Source: Loxodes magnus
Lineage: Eukaryota; Ciliophora; Karyorelictea; Loxodida; Loxodidae
Assembly (NCBI GenBank): GCA_946699065.1
Contig: CAMPDV010000148.1
Coordinates: 496,001 to 560,000 of the forward strand
DNA length: 64,000 bases
Direction of reading: 5' to 3'
Of the stretch, positions 38,606 to 48,159 are shown one piece after another; positions within the stretch are counted from its first letter, which is position 1; each line of letters starts with the position of its first letter. Under the pieces are notes generated by a model. The model was not told the DNA's origin. It saw only the letters and a program-made list of their open reading frames with translations, and did no database searches. Made by a program: the position numbers and the translations under genes.

Positions 38606-39557
38606 ATATTATTAAATTATATATAAATGCTTCTCCATTATTAGGGAATTTCATCCTGTTAGGAGTACAGCACTTAAATCTCCTCGCTGTTTGTTAAAAT
38701 GTTCGACCAAGGGAAGATTACGCGTTTCTATCCGCAAGTTTTTTTAGTTGGCTTTTCATCCTACATTTCTGTCAAGTCTTGTTTATAGTCTGTCTTCTGC
38801 CTCTTGTACATGCTTCCATTTTTGCTGCAGAAAATCTTGTTTAATCTGCCTTTTTCTGAACACTTTGTTTGTCGAAAATTTGTTGCTATTAATTGAACTT
38901 CCGACAGTTCGATTTAGGTACTGTTGGCTTCCGCAGCAGAATAATCTCTTCCTGATCGAAATTAAACTTGTCTGAGGTGTGGCTTTGGATTAAACGGTCA
39001 TAGAGATAGATTCAGTATTCAACTATTCCATTATTTATTCTTTTAGAAGTTGAACTTCTTATTCTTGTTTCACTACTAAATCCTTCAGTTAGTCGTGCTC
39101 TTGTCTTAATGACGTTGGATGCCGAAGAATGCCTCCACTTAACGCTCATAGTTACCTATACCAGCCTCGCCCTATTAGTTCTTTTCTTCCAACTTGAACA
39201 TTAGTTTTTCAAACAAGTACTTTAATTTTTAAGGCTCTTCTTAGAGATTTACCGCCATCAATGGAGCTATGATACATCAAATTTCTCTGAGTTGAATCAA
39301 AGTATATATTTAATCATGAAGTATTATCTCTTGCTATATTAGAGATCTCTCTTCCGTGTTTCGGGTTTGACAAGTTTATTTCTGACCCTTGCCCAATATT
39401 AGAAATTGTTAAATCTAAGGTTAGGATTAAGTTTTTTGCTGATCAGAAGGTTGGGCTTATTAAAGCTAATATATGAAGATATAAGAAGTTACATTTCATT
39501 CCCTCTCTTCTTTTTTAATGAAGAGGTGTTAAAGAAGCCCTATCGAATCCCTGCCAT
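38606..39557 (-). mobile_element. ORF1-like gene, type beta (unit copy 3)
   Basis: This is a tandem copy of 21010-21961, very close to copy 1. Confidence 0.45.
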
Positions 39558-39739
39558 TTTTTATATAATAAAATAATTAACATAGATATAAGCTTAAAAG
39601 CTTCTACGTATCTATTTATTTAAGAGATTAAAAAAGAAAAAGTAAAAATATAAAAAATTCATAATCTCAATTAAGTAACCAGAAGCATTTTATGATTAAT
39701 GCCATGTATGATCTAATGGAGAATTAATAAATCAAACTA

Positions 39740-40625
39740 AAATATTAAGCAGGCAAAAATAATTAGACAATTAATAAAGAGATTAAAAGAAGATCAATTA
39801 TGTAAAAAATTTTATACCATATTAAAATATTAAAATGAGGTTGATGGACCCAAACTATTTTATTAAATCAGTAACTGCGAAACAAAGATAAAATATAGAA
39901 AAAACGAAGATAATTGCATGATTAAAGAGTCATTAATAAGAAAATAAAAAGCAATTAATTTTATAAAAAAAATTAGATTTAAGAAATAAAAGTAAAAGAG
40001 TGATATGATGGCAGATGAAAAAAATAATTAACAGAATTATATATTATAAAAGAGAAATAAGAGCATTTAGATTATATAGAAAATATGTCTAAATTCTAAT
40101 TAAATAATTAAAAAAGGAAGAAAAAAAATTAATTTATAGTTCGAGAAAATATATAAAACTTAAATGATAAAATCTTAGATAACTTAAATATTAAAAAATT
40201 ATTTATAGTAGAATAAAAATAAAATTAACTTCAATTATTGTATTTAGAATCACTCTATCTAATATAAAAGAAATTTTAGGAGTTTAATAGCATTTATTTA
40301 ATATTTTAATAATATTAAGCATTAAAATCTAAACTAATAATTGAAAAGATGGTGGGAGCTGAGAATGACCTTCGTGACAACACTTTCTGGCTAGGAACAA
40401 GTTCCTTTCCTGTCGCTGAGAAAGTCCCTAATTAGACATTTTCTGAAGGGAACGCTGTCTTTGAGAATATCAACTCTTGGTGGGGGCTTGAAGCCTGGCT
40501 GCTCATAGCGATGGAGCTCCCTAGCAGCTGTGCCAGGAGCAAAACATGATATCCCCGTTATTCCATAAAAGAGGCGTCGGGTCGTGCAATCAGAAAGGAG
40601 TTTTCGGTACAAAAACTTTTTTAGT
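39740..40625 (+). pseudogene. Coiled-coil coding-like stretch with G+C-rich island (unit copy 3, diverged)
   Basis: This is the tandem copy at the array end, island 40349-40620. Compared with copies 1 and 2 it lacks 8 bases at the phrase ctttatgg and has several single-base indels and substitutions. The plus-strand frame is not kept through the island. Confidence 0.45.
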
Positions 40626-40865
40626 GGAATTAATAAAATCTAAACTATTTTATTGTAAAAATTGATAGAAAATAAATTTGATTAAGTATAAAAATCATAA
40701 CAAAAATTATAGTAATCTATGAAAATATGAAAAATAAAGTTCTAATGAAACTTAAAATACTTAAAGGAAATATAAAAATAAAATAATAAATTCAATATTT
40801 ATCTTATCATTATAGCTTGATTTGATAAATAGAATTAATTAAATTACTATAATAATTATTATTTT

Positions 40866-41592
40866 AGTGATTCCACCTATCCATAAGGTTAATCACTGTA
40901 ATTTAAAGTTGTATTAAGTATAATTTATTTCCAGGCTTCCTGGGTCTTCTTCTTAAAGTATTTATCTTCCATTACTATTTTAACCCTTTTTAATAAAAGG
41001 TATCTTGCTCCAGTCGAGTTCGATTCATTCGTATTCAAATTTCTTCTTTTCTAAGCAAATGCGATGTCCTTCAAGATTTCATTCCCTGTGTACATCTTTT
41101 TTTGTATATTGAACCTTCCTGAGTACAGTATAGTTTGCTTATGGATCTCTATAGGATAAAGCTTTCAAGTTTTTATTTGTATTCGAATTTTTAGCATTAT
41201 CTTAAAATATGACCATATTTCCTGCAATGCCAGCAATACTTTCTATTCTTTATTATCGGAATTTTTGCTGGCTGTAGATTTGGTTCCACATCCGTGGGAT
41301 CATTTGCTATTGTATTTTTTAGAAATAAGCTTTCAGTCAATTCTGCTAATTGATTGAATTTGACTTCTATTTGTTAAATTCTCATATTGACTGGTTAGGA
41401 ATTTTCATTTTTTAGTATTTATGTATTAGACATTAGGTATGCAATTTTTCCTTCTAACTCTTATACGTTTCTTAAAGTTTAAACTTTTCCATTTGCATAA
41501 TTTTGAGTTCTTGGAGTATGTTGTGCCAATCGTAATTTGATTAGGACGGATCCTGTTTAGAAGAGACTTTTACAAGAAATTAACCATTTTTT
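40866..41592. repeat. 8.8-kb tandem unit, partial copy 4
   Basis: Only the ORF1 type gamma part is present. Similarity ends just beyond the ATGG at 41587, and the following 25-base inverted repeat leads into LINE copy 1 on the plus strand. This copy is the most diverged of the four. Confidence 0.9.
40875..41587 (-). mobile_element. Retroelement ORF1, type gamma (partial copy 4)
   Basis: The 3' two thirds of the type gamma ORF1 remain, including the knuckle at 41194-41235. The head part upstream of the ATGG at 41587 is replaced by the start of LINE copy 1 in opposite orientation. Confidence 0.6.
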
Positions 41593-41609
41593 TTATATAT
41601 AATATAATT

Positions 41610-41634
41610 AAACAAATTTATCTTAAATTTGTTT
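41610..41634. repeat. Perfect inverted repeat at the LINE 1 boundary
   Basis: AAACAAATTTA and TAAATTTGTTT form 11-base arms around TCT. It lies between the broken edge of the fourth 8.8-kb copy and LINE copy 1, and may mark an insertion or rearrangement point. Confidence 0.6.
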
Positions 41635-41639
41635 AAAAA

Positions 41640-44060
41640 ATAATTCTTTGAAAAAGCCTTATTAAGGAAAAGATATAGACTTCTAAAAATATTTTAAGAA
41701 AAAATTCTTATTAAAATTAAGAAGATTAAAGTGAAAAATTGAAAGATTTAAATAATTTAAATATAGTAAATAGTCTTCACTAAATTATTTAAAATTACAA
41801 AGGAATTAAATGAATTTTAATGAAGAACTTAGTAACTCCTTTATTGATAACTGAGAAACCTTTTGTTAAACAAACATTAAAATGTAACTTAAGAACAACT
41901 TAATTTTAGTAAACGGTAAATAGATCTTATTTATAGAAATCCTTAACTTATCAATTACCCGACTTCTCACTTATAAAATTTTGAAATTTTAAGAAATTTA
42001 AAAAATTATTCAACATATTCCAAATGGTAAGACAGCTGGACCAGATGGAATAAAGGTTGAACTCATCAAGTACGCTGGAGAAGAGTTACAATAAATAATT
42101 CACTGCTTTATCAATAATATGAAGCGACTTTAATAAATTCCATAAAAGCTGAATACCTCCATTATCATTCCTATTTTCAAGAAATGTAGTAAGAGTGATT
42201 GGAACAACTGAAGACCAATTTCCCTTATGAATACTATATTGAAGATCTACGACAAGGCTTTAACAGAAAAGATTTACAAAATTCTTTAAGAACGAAACTT
42301 CATACATCCTGCATAAATGGAATTTCTCAAGAAGAGACAAACAGCCCAGTAAATATGATAATTGTAGCAGATAATTGACCTCTATTAGAGTGAAGGGAAA
42401 GGCTACAATGATACTTGCTCCTCTTATTGATGTTGAGAAGATGTTTGATAGTATTGAGATAAGAACACTTTTTCAACATCTAAGGAGAATAAAACTATCT
42501 TTGGGATTGATACTGGCACTAGAGTCTTTCTACAGTAACCTGAATTCCTCTTTTCTATTCGATGGGTAAACAACTCGTCGACTTCATTACAACAATGGAG
42601 TTATGCAAGGGAGTTCACATGGTCCTGTACTCTCCCTCCTATATTATGATATAGTAATCAGACATTTATAGGAAAGAAATACACATCTAGGTATCAATTT
42701 GCACAATTTGAACTTTGCATACAGAGCGGGCAGATGACCTTATACTCCTTTCTTGTTCTGCTTAAAGGATGTAATAACTCATAGATTAATGCAACAATTT
42801 TTCAGTGAATTTTTCTGTAAATTAACACTAGTAAATGTGAAGCAATACAATTTGTTAAAAAAAGAAGAGCTAAACAAATCGAATTAAACTTGAAACTGGA
42901 AAGTTAACATATCAAACAGAAGAATCAAGTGACATATCTTGAGTTATAATACAAGAAAATGGTATTTTGATCAATCATTGTAAATAGAGAATTTAAACAT
43001 ATTTAGAATCGGTAAAAAAATGCCTTTATACTCTCAGCCGATACAAGAATGTTACTCCCCTACACTTTAAAATGCTTTGTCGCATGTTTACGTTGTCTAA
43101 GGCTGAATACGGTGGAGAATTGGTTCCTTGAACTATAATGAGAGGCTCATAGTCTATGAAAGAGAAGATAAACAAAGCCATGCGTATAATTGCGAGGAAG
43201 GTTTTACAGTTGCCTATCTCTGTCTTTAATGAGTACTGTTACATAGATTTTAACTGCCTCCCTTCTGAACATATTATGGTTAGTGCTTTTTTCCGTTTCT
43301 ACTTTAAAATACGGAAAGAAGCTAGGACTTATCCGGAATCCGATATAGGAAAACTCTTTGAATGCAATTGAAACTAAAAATCTTTGTACTTTTAGTAAGT
43401 TAAAAGGATGTTTTAATATTACGGAATTACGACCAAACCATGATTTCTAATTAACTTTCTTTTGAGAATCTTATTGTAGAAAAATAAGAAACAAATTCTA
43501 TTAAGAAGCAACTATACGATATAGAGACACGCCCACTGCACAGATATTTAGAGAGAAACTTGGAGGACTTTTTAAATTTCCTGAAATAAATTACAGTAAA
43601 CTAAACAAAGATTATAAAAAAGAAATCATCTCAATCTTTAAATTACGAACTAATTCTTACAGTTTTCAATATGACTTACATATGCGTCGTTATCCTGTAA
43701 AAAATTACCTCTGCAAATGTGGTGGAAAAGACACGTTTAGACATATCTTCGAATGTGTCTACTATTAGGACATAGTTAGAAATATCTCTGATAAATTTCC
43801 TGGAAAAAACTTGGAAAAGCTAGTAACTTACGATTAACTCTATATAAACTATCAGTTCACTTCTCATAAGTAAATGTATGCAGATCTTCAGATAAAAATT
43901 TTTCATAAGAATCTACGAAAAAAAAGAATTTAAATTGTAGAACAAAACACAGATAATTGGTTGGAGCCTAAAGAAGAACAATAAAAAAGCACAATAAACA
44001 ATGGGGAAAAGTTGGAAGATGGAAAGAACGATGCTTTTGAACATAATTAAAATGAAGTAT
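41640..44060 (+). mobile_element. LINE (non-LTR) reverse transcriptase, copy 1
   Basis: This is a reverse transcriptase of a non-LTR retrotransposon. In order: NGKTAGPDGIKVELIKYAGE (from 42024), IIIPIFKK, the motif DWNNWRPISL with the second Trp as TGA (42209-42211), HPAQMEFLKK, then in another frame the palm motif LIDVEKMFDSI (about 42425), GVMQGSSHGPVLS (about 42597) and ADDLILLS (42730), in a third frame relation. The C-terminal zinc motif CKCGGKDTFRHIFEC lies at 43712-43756. At least two frame changes separate the motifs, so the copy is dead unless short introns explain them. No endonuclease domain is recognised upstream. Conserved Gln in HPAQ is TAA. It abuts the fourth ORF1 gamma copy in divergent orientation. 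Confidence 0.85.
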
Positions 44061-44999
44061 CTGATTTATATCAGTAACTTCATTTCATTAACATTTTTAT
44101 TAAAGTGATTTCTTCTTCCATTTAAAATTACAATTAAATTAGAGAAAAAGATTAAATATCATAATTAAAAAAAATTAAATACTTTGATTCTGCTACTTAA
44201 AAGTTTAAAATCACGAAAAAAACTAGTATTTATGTAGGATAATTGGAATCTAAATTAATTTCCTGCAATTGCTTATTCAAAATTGAATAAGATATTCAGA
44301 AGGAAATAATTAATATTTAACTATGAACCTAATCTAATAATTTTTGTAAACGTTTTCAATAATAAATATTCTATTAATAATTCCTATTTTATGTGAAAAA
44401 TGTGAAGCATTATAACTTATAATAAAATATCCATGCTAGTCTTAAATAAGGAAACAACTGCAGTTAAAGGATATTAATTAGACTTAGCACTTCTTATACT
44501 GTATTAACAATGCAGAATAAACTTTTTTCAATTTTTTAATTGTAGTAAAGATTCATAAATAAAAATATTTCAAGGTAATGTCAAGAATAAATTAATTGTT
44601 GAAATTGAAAAAGGATATAAAAAATTCTAAAATGAGAAATAGTTGAATATCAAAGAAAAGATGAGTTCAACATGATGTTTAAAAAGCTAGTAATTTTGTA
44701 AATTTAAGAAAATAATTTAAACGATTAAAAACGTAAAAATTGTTTTACTATAAAATTTAGTATTAAAAATTTTGGTATTCTTAAATTTTTTTCTTAATTT
44801 ATTTAAAAAGTAAAATAAAAAACATGTCTGAGATTATGTATTTTAAATAATTGGAAATAAAGTTTTAGAATAACGAAATAATAAGAAAATTAAAGAGGTG
44901 GATATAATTATGAATATTTAAATTTATTTAACGTAAAAGAAGTAAAATAAAAATTAAATGCCTAATAAATCTTACACTACATCTTACGAAGGGTTAAAT
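44061..44999. other. A+T-rich spacer
   Basis: I see no gene or repeat here. It is purine-rich on the plus strand, possibly the 3' untranslated part of LINE copy 1. Confidence 0.5.
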
Positions 45000-45819
45000 A
45001 TTTTTTAAATGGTAAAAAAAATTTATAGCTTTAGGAGAAAGCCTCGAAAACGTCTAAATTTTGTATCTGCATTCTCCTTAGCCAAAGGATTACGCAGGTC
45101 TTGGTTAGTCCGAAATCCTTTTTTTGAACATTAGTTATTGGGTGTAGTCCTAACACTTGTACAAACTATTTTTAGCTTAGCCAAGTCTTGGATTGTAGAA
45201 CTTCTTCCTATATATTAGTTCGGTCTTTGTTGACCATATCACAAATAAATCATTCAAAATGGCCTATATATTTTTGTTATAAATTCTTTAATTATTCCAA
45301 TATTTTTTCTAATTATGTTACTTTTATCATATAGCAACGAATTTTTCTTCTTAAATCTTCTTAAGATTCGTTTTATACTATTTCCATAAGTAAAAATCCT
45401 TGCTATACGAAGGCTTTTAAATAATTTCCTATTAAAAGTTAGCTTTTTCTATAATTATTTTATTTAATATTAGAATTAAGAAAATTAAATCATTTTAGGT
45501 ATTTTATTGAATTATTAATCAATTTCATCTAGTTTTCATCTTATTGAGATTAAATATCATTAACCACTTCTTCTATAGATGGAAATTAAATATTTATATT
45601 TTATAATAATATATCTAATTTCTATTCTAATAGCTCAATTTTCAATCTTTATTATTTAAATTTATTGTAGATTTTATATTCTTTAATACACTGATTATGG
45701 AAAAGAACCCTGAGATTATAATTCTTTATTTTATTGATATTATTATTCAATTAAGTTAGTTTATTATTCTTATTTTTCAGGTTTTCGTTGAGAGAGGCCT
45801 GTTATTTCTTATTCGCCAT
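45000..45819 (-). mobile_element. Retroelement ORF1, type alpha (46-kb copy)
   Basis: The start at 45819 reads MANKKQ with a likely coiled coil after it. Farther on come FPSIEEVVNDIQSQ, matching FPSLEEAIDKFESQ in the 59665 copy, and NKDRTNIQEEVLQSK, matching NRDRTNLQKEIIQFK there. The matching blocks are spread over more than one frame, so it is a decayed copy. No zinc knuckle is seen. Its head module lies directly upstream. Confidence 0.55.
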
Positions 45820-45860
45820 TTTATTTATATATAATTAAATAAAATATAATATAATAAATT
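45820..45860 (-). promoter_or_regulatory. TATA-rich run before an ORF1 ATGG
   Basis: A run of TATATAAAT / TATAATAT lies 5-40 bases upstream of the ATGG at 45819 on the minus strand. Similar runs precede the ATGG at 2182, 21961, 53551 and 59665. A core promoter with a short 5' leader would fit, but in an A+T-rich genome this is weak evidence. Confidence 0.3.
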
Positions 45861-45863
45861 AGC

Positions 45864-46375
45864 GTGGTACCACCATTGTTTGGTTCACCACAAAAAATAA
45901 AGAAGCCAAATTTAATTATTAATAATGGGCTAGAAATGTTTCTAGATTCATCTGGTCTCTTTACTTCTAGTCTTCTTCTCTCCGTTTTCATAATCAAAAT
46001 TGATTACCTTCACTCTTCAAATTTTTGCAATTCTTCCAAAGGCTGGAGTTAGAGAACATTTCAATATTGGTGTCAAATAACTTAATTAGGTTAATTCTTC
46101 TAAGTAATAATTATTTTAATCTCAGTCATGTCTTTGTTGTTTTCTATTTCCTGATCAGAATAGTGACATGTAGAATCAAGATAACTCTGGGATCTAGATT
46201 TTGGTTCCTCTAGACTACCCCTCGTACCGATAGAGAGAACCCTTAAACAAGTAAGGCTTATCACGCAATGGGCCCTTTCTTATTTGTTTGTGGTGTCATC
46301 TATTGCAAGAGTACTTGCAATGCAGACATGACTGCACTGGATCATCTACTCGGTAGACTAGAAGCCAGAATCCAT
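45864..46375 (-). repeat. Head module, second type (46-kb copy)
   Basis: This starts with ATGGATTCTGG at 46375 on the minus strand. It contains two neighbouring stem-loops, ATTGCAA/TTGCAAT at 46302-46321 and TGCAG/CTGCA at 46321-46336, and ends in the perfect palindrome GTGGTACCAC at 45864-45873. Homologous to 19341-19835. The minus-strand reading SLTCLRVLS is also found in the type gamma head, which links the two head types. Confidence 0.65.
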
Positions 46376-46379
46376 TTTA

Positions 46380-46899
46380 AAAATGAATATATATAATAAA
46401 TATTTAAGTTTTTATTGATCAACAAAATTAAGAAATCAAGGTTAGTAGAAAATATAGGATTGCTTGTAAATTTTAATAAGAGTATGATAAGTTGGTAATA
46501 AGTCTCAAGAAAAAAAATTAAAAAATGTTAGAAGCAGCAATTTTTAAAAAAGTTACGGTTCGTAAAAATGCACTAAAATAGCATAATTATTATATCTAAC
46601 ATTATGAATCTTTTTTAAAATAATTTTAAATTTCAAGAGATAAAGCAAAAATAAGAAATTGCGTATTTTTTATTTAAATTAAAAAAACAAAAATAAAAAT
46701 ATAAATATTTTAATATTTAAGTTTATTAAATAATTACATATAAATTTTTAAACGTTACTCCTGGAACAGAAAGCTTAACCAATTATCCTATCAAACCAGA
46801 TAATCTAAGAAATTTTAGAACCTGAAACAATAGTATATAAGAACCGTATTTTAAACATTTTTTAATTAAATTCAAATAAAAATACAAAACTAAATGTTT
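46380..46899. other. A+T-rich spacer
   Basis: No gene or structured repeat is seen. Confidence 0.5.
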
Positions 46900-47230
46900 A
46901 GCGTTCATTGAGGTATTTCAATCTCTTTCCTACCAACCTCCAAATTTATCTAGAGGCTAAATATAAATGTTTGAAATCTCAACAATTCTTCTCCTTACCA
47001 AGCAAGACATCCTTAAATTCTTCTTTCTGCTATATGCTAGATATCTTTTTTCTTGTAAATTTCTCAAAATTCGTTACAATATAATCTTTCTCTTGGTGGC
47101 TTTAGTTGTTATTGTCTCTTCTTTTTACTCTCATATTAATTCTACTAGTTTCAGTATTTATTTACTACTATGTTGTGAGATTCGAGATTCCGTGCACATT
47201 ATATTTTTAGCTTTTCTTCAGGAGTGAGAG
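46900..47230 (-). other. Coding-like minus-strand stretch of unknown family
   Basis: This is G+C-richer than its flanks, with a basic helical minus-strand reading (segment LRNLQEKRYLAYSRKKNLRM). The open plus-strand frame over the same bases is hydrophobic and looks like its shadow. It may be an ORF1 fragment; no motif ties it to a family. Confidence 0.3.
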
Positions 47231-48155
47231 ACTCATCTTGATAGGCGACCTTTTTTGTACCTTTTTACTTGCCCTAGTCATTCTAAGATGTAGTTAACTC
47301 TTGCTCTTTTTGAGTTGCGAAGAATCCTAGCTTTAATCCTGAAATTTTTTTAATGTCTTAAATTCGGCTAAAATTTCTCTGCTTGATCTAGTGAACATCT
47401 ACTTAGTAAAAGATATTTTAATAATTTTTGGTAAAATCGTGAAAAAAACTTGTTGTAACTCTGTATAGAAATTGGGTCAAAGTTGGAAGTTTAAAAACGG
47501 ATATGAATGGTAGATTATTAATATAAAAAATTATTTAGCTGATGTCAATAAGCAGAAGTTCTTGATTAAAATGCAAGCAAATCAAAGGATAAAAGGATAA
47601 ATATTATATTAGATCTTTATATTATACATAATAAATTTTGTCAAACTTGCTAAGGTGGCGTCACTATAACTTATAATTATAATGAGTTAAGAGAAAAAAA
47701 TAAAATAAATTTTAATGAAAATTGAAGGTATATTCAAAGATTCAAATATATAGAAATAACTTTGCTATTATTACATAAGGACAAAAATAAAAGAAATAAA
47801 TCTAAATTTAATTTGACAAAAGCTATTAGATTTTAAGGAAAAAGATTAAGAAGAAATTAAAGGAAATTTAACTTTATACTATCAAACTTGAATCATATCC
47901 AAATTTTATTGATAATTTTAATAAATTAAAACTGTTTCAATCCAATAAAAAAAGAATTCATTTTAATTCATTATTATATGAAAATTTTTAGATGTCTAAA
48001 TCTAATCAAAATTTTAATCACAATATCTATTTTTCTTTGACTTATTAAAGGTGAAATTTTTAATATATAAATAATAATAATAAAATTTTAAAGAAAATTT
48101 TTTTCAATTAGATATGACAATTTTTTAATTTTTATTAAATAGAAAAATTAAATAG
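47231..48155. other. A+T-rich spacer
   Basis: No gene or repeat is recognised between the coding-like stretch and the kelch gene end. Confidence 0.5.
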
Positions 48156-48159
48156 ATTT

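Larger units (their letters stand above)
32077..40865. repeat. 8.8-kb tandem unit, copy 3
   Basis: Length is 8789. Most differences from copies 1 and 2 lie in the last ~1.1 kb (39780-40865), where short deletions and substitutions accumulate toward the array end. Confidence 0.95.

Noticed and set aside
40391-40612. Minus-strand 73-residue frame in the third G+C island
   Set aside because: It is open only in the diverged third copy; in copies 1 and 2 the corresponding frame differs. The island may not be protein-coding.
46967-47227. Hydrophobic plus-strand frame that could be a membrane protein
   Set aside because: The hydrophobicity comes from a pyrimidine-rich strand opposite a Lys/Arg-rich minus-strand reading; no signal or family is recognised.
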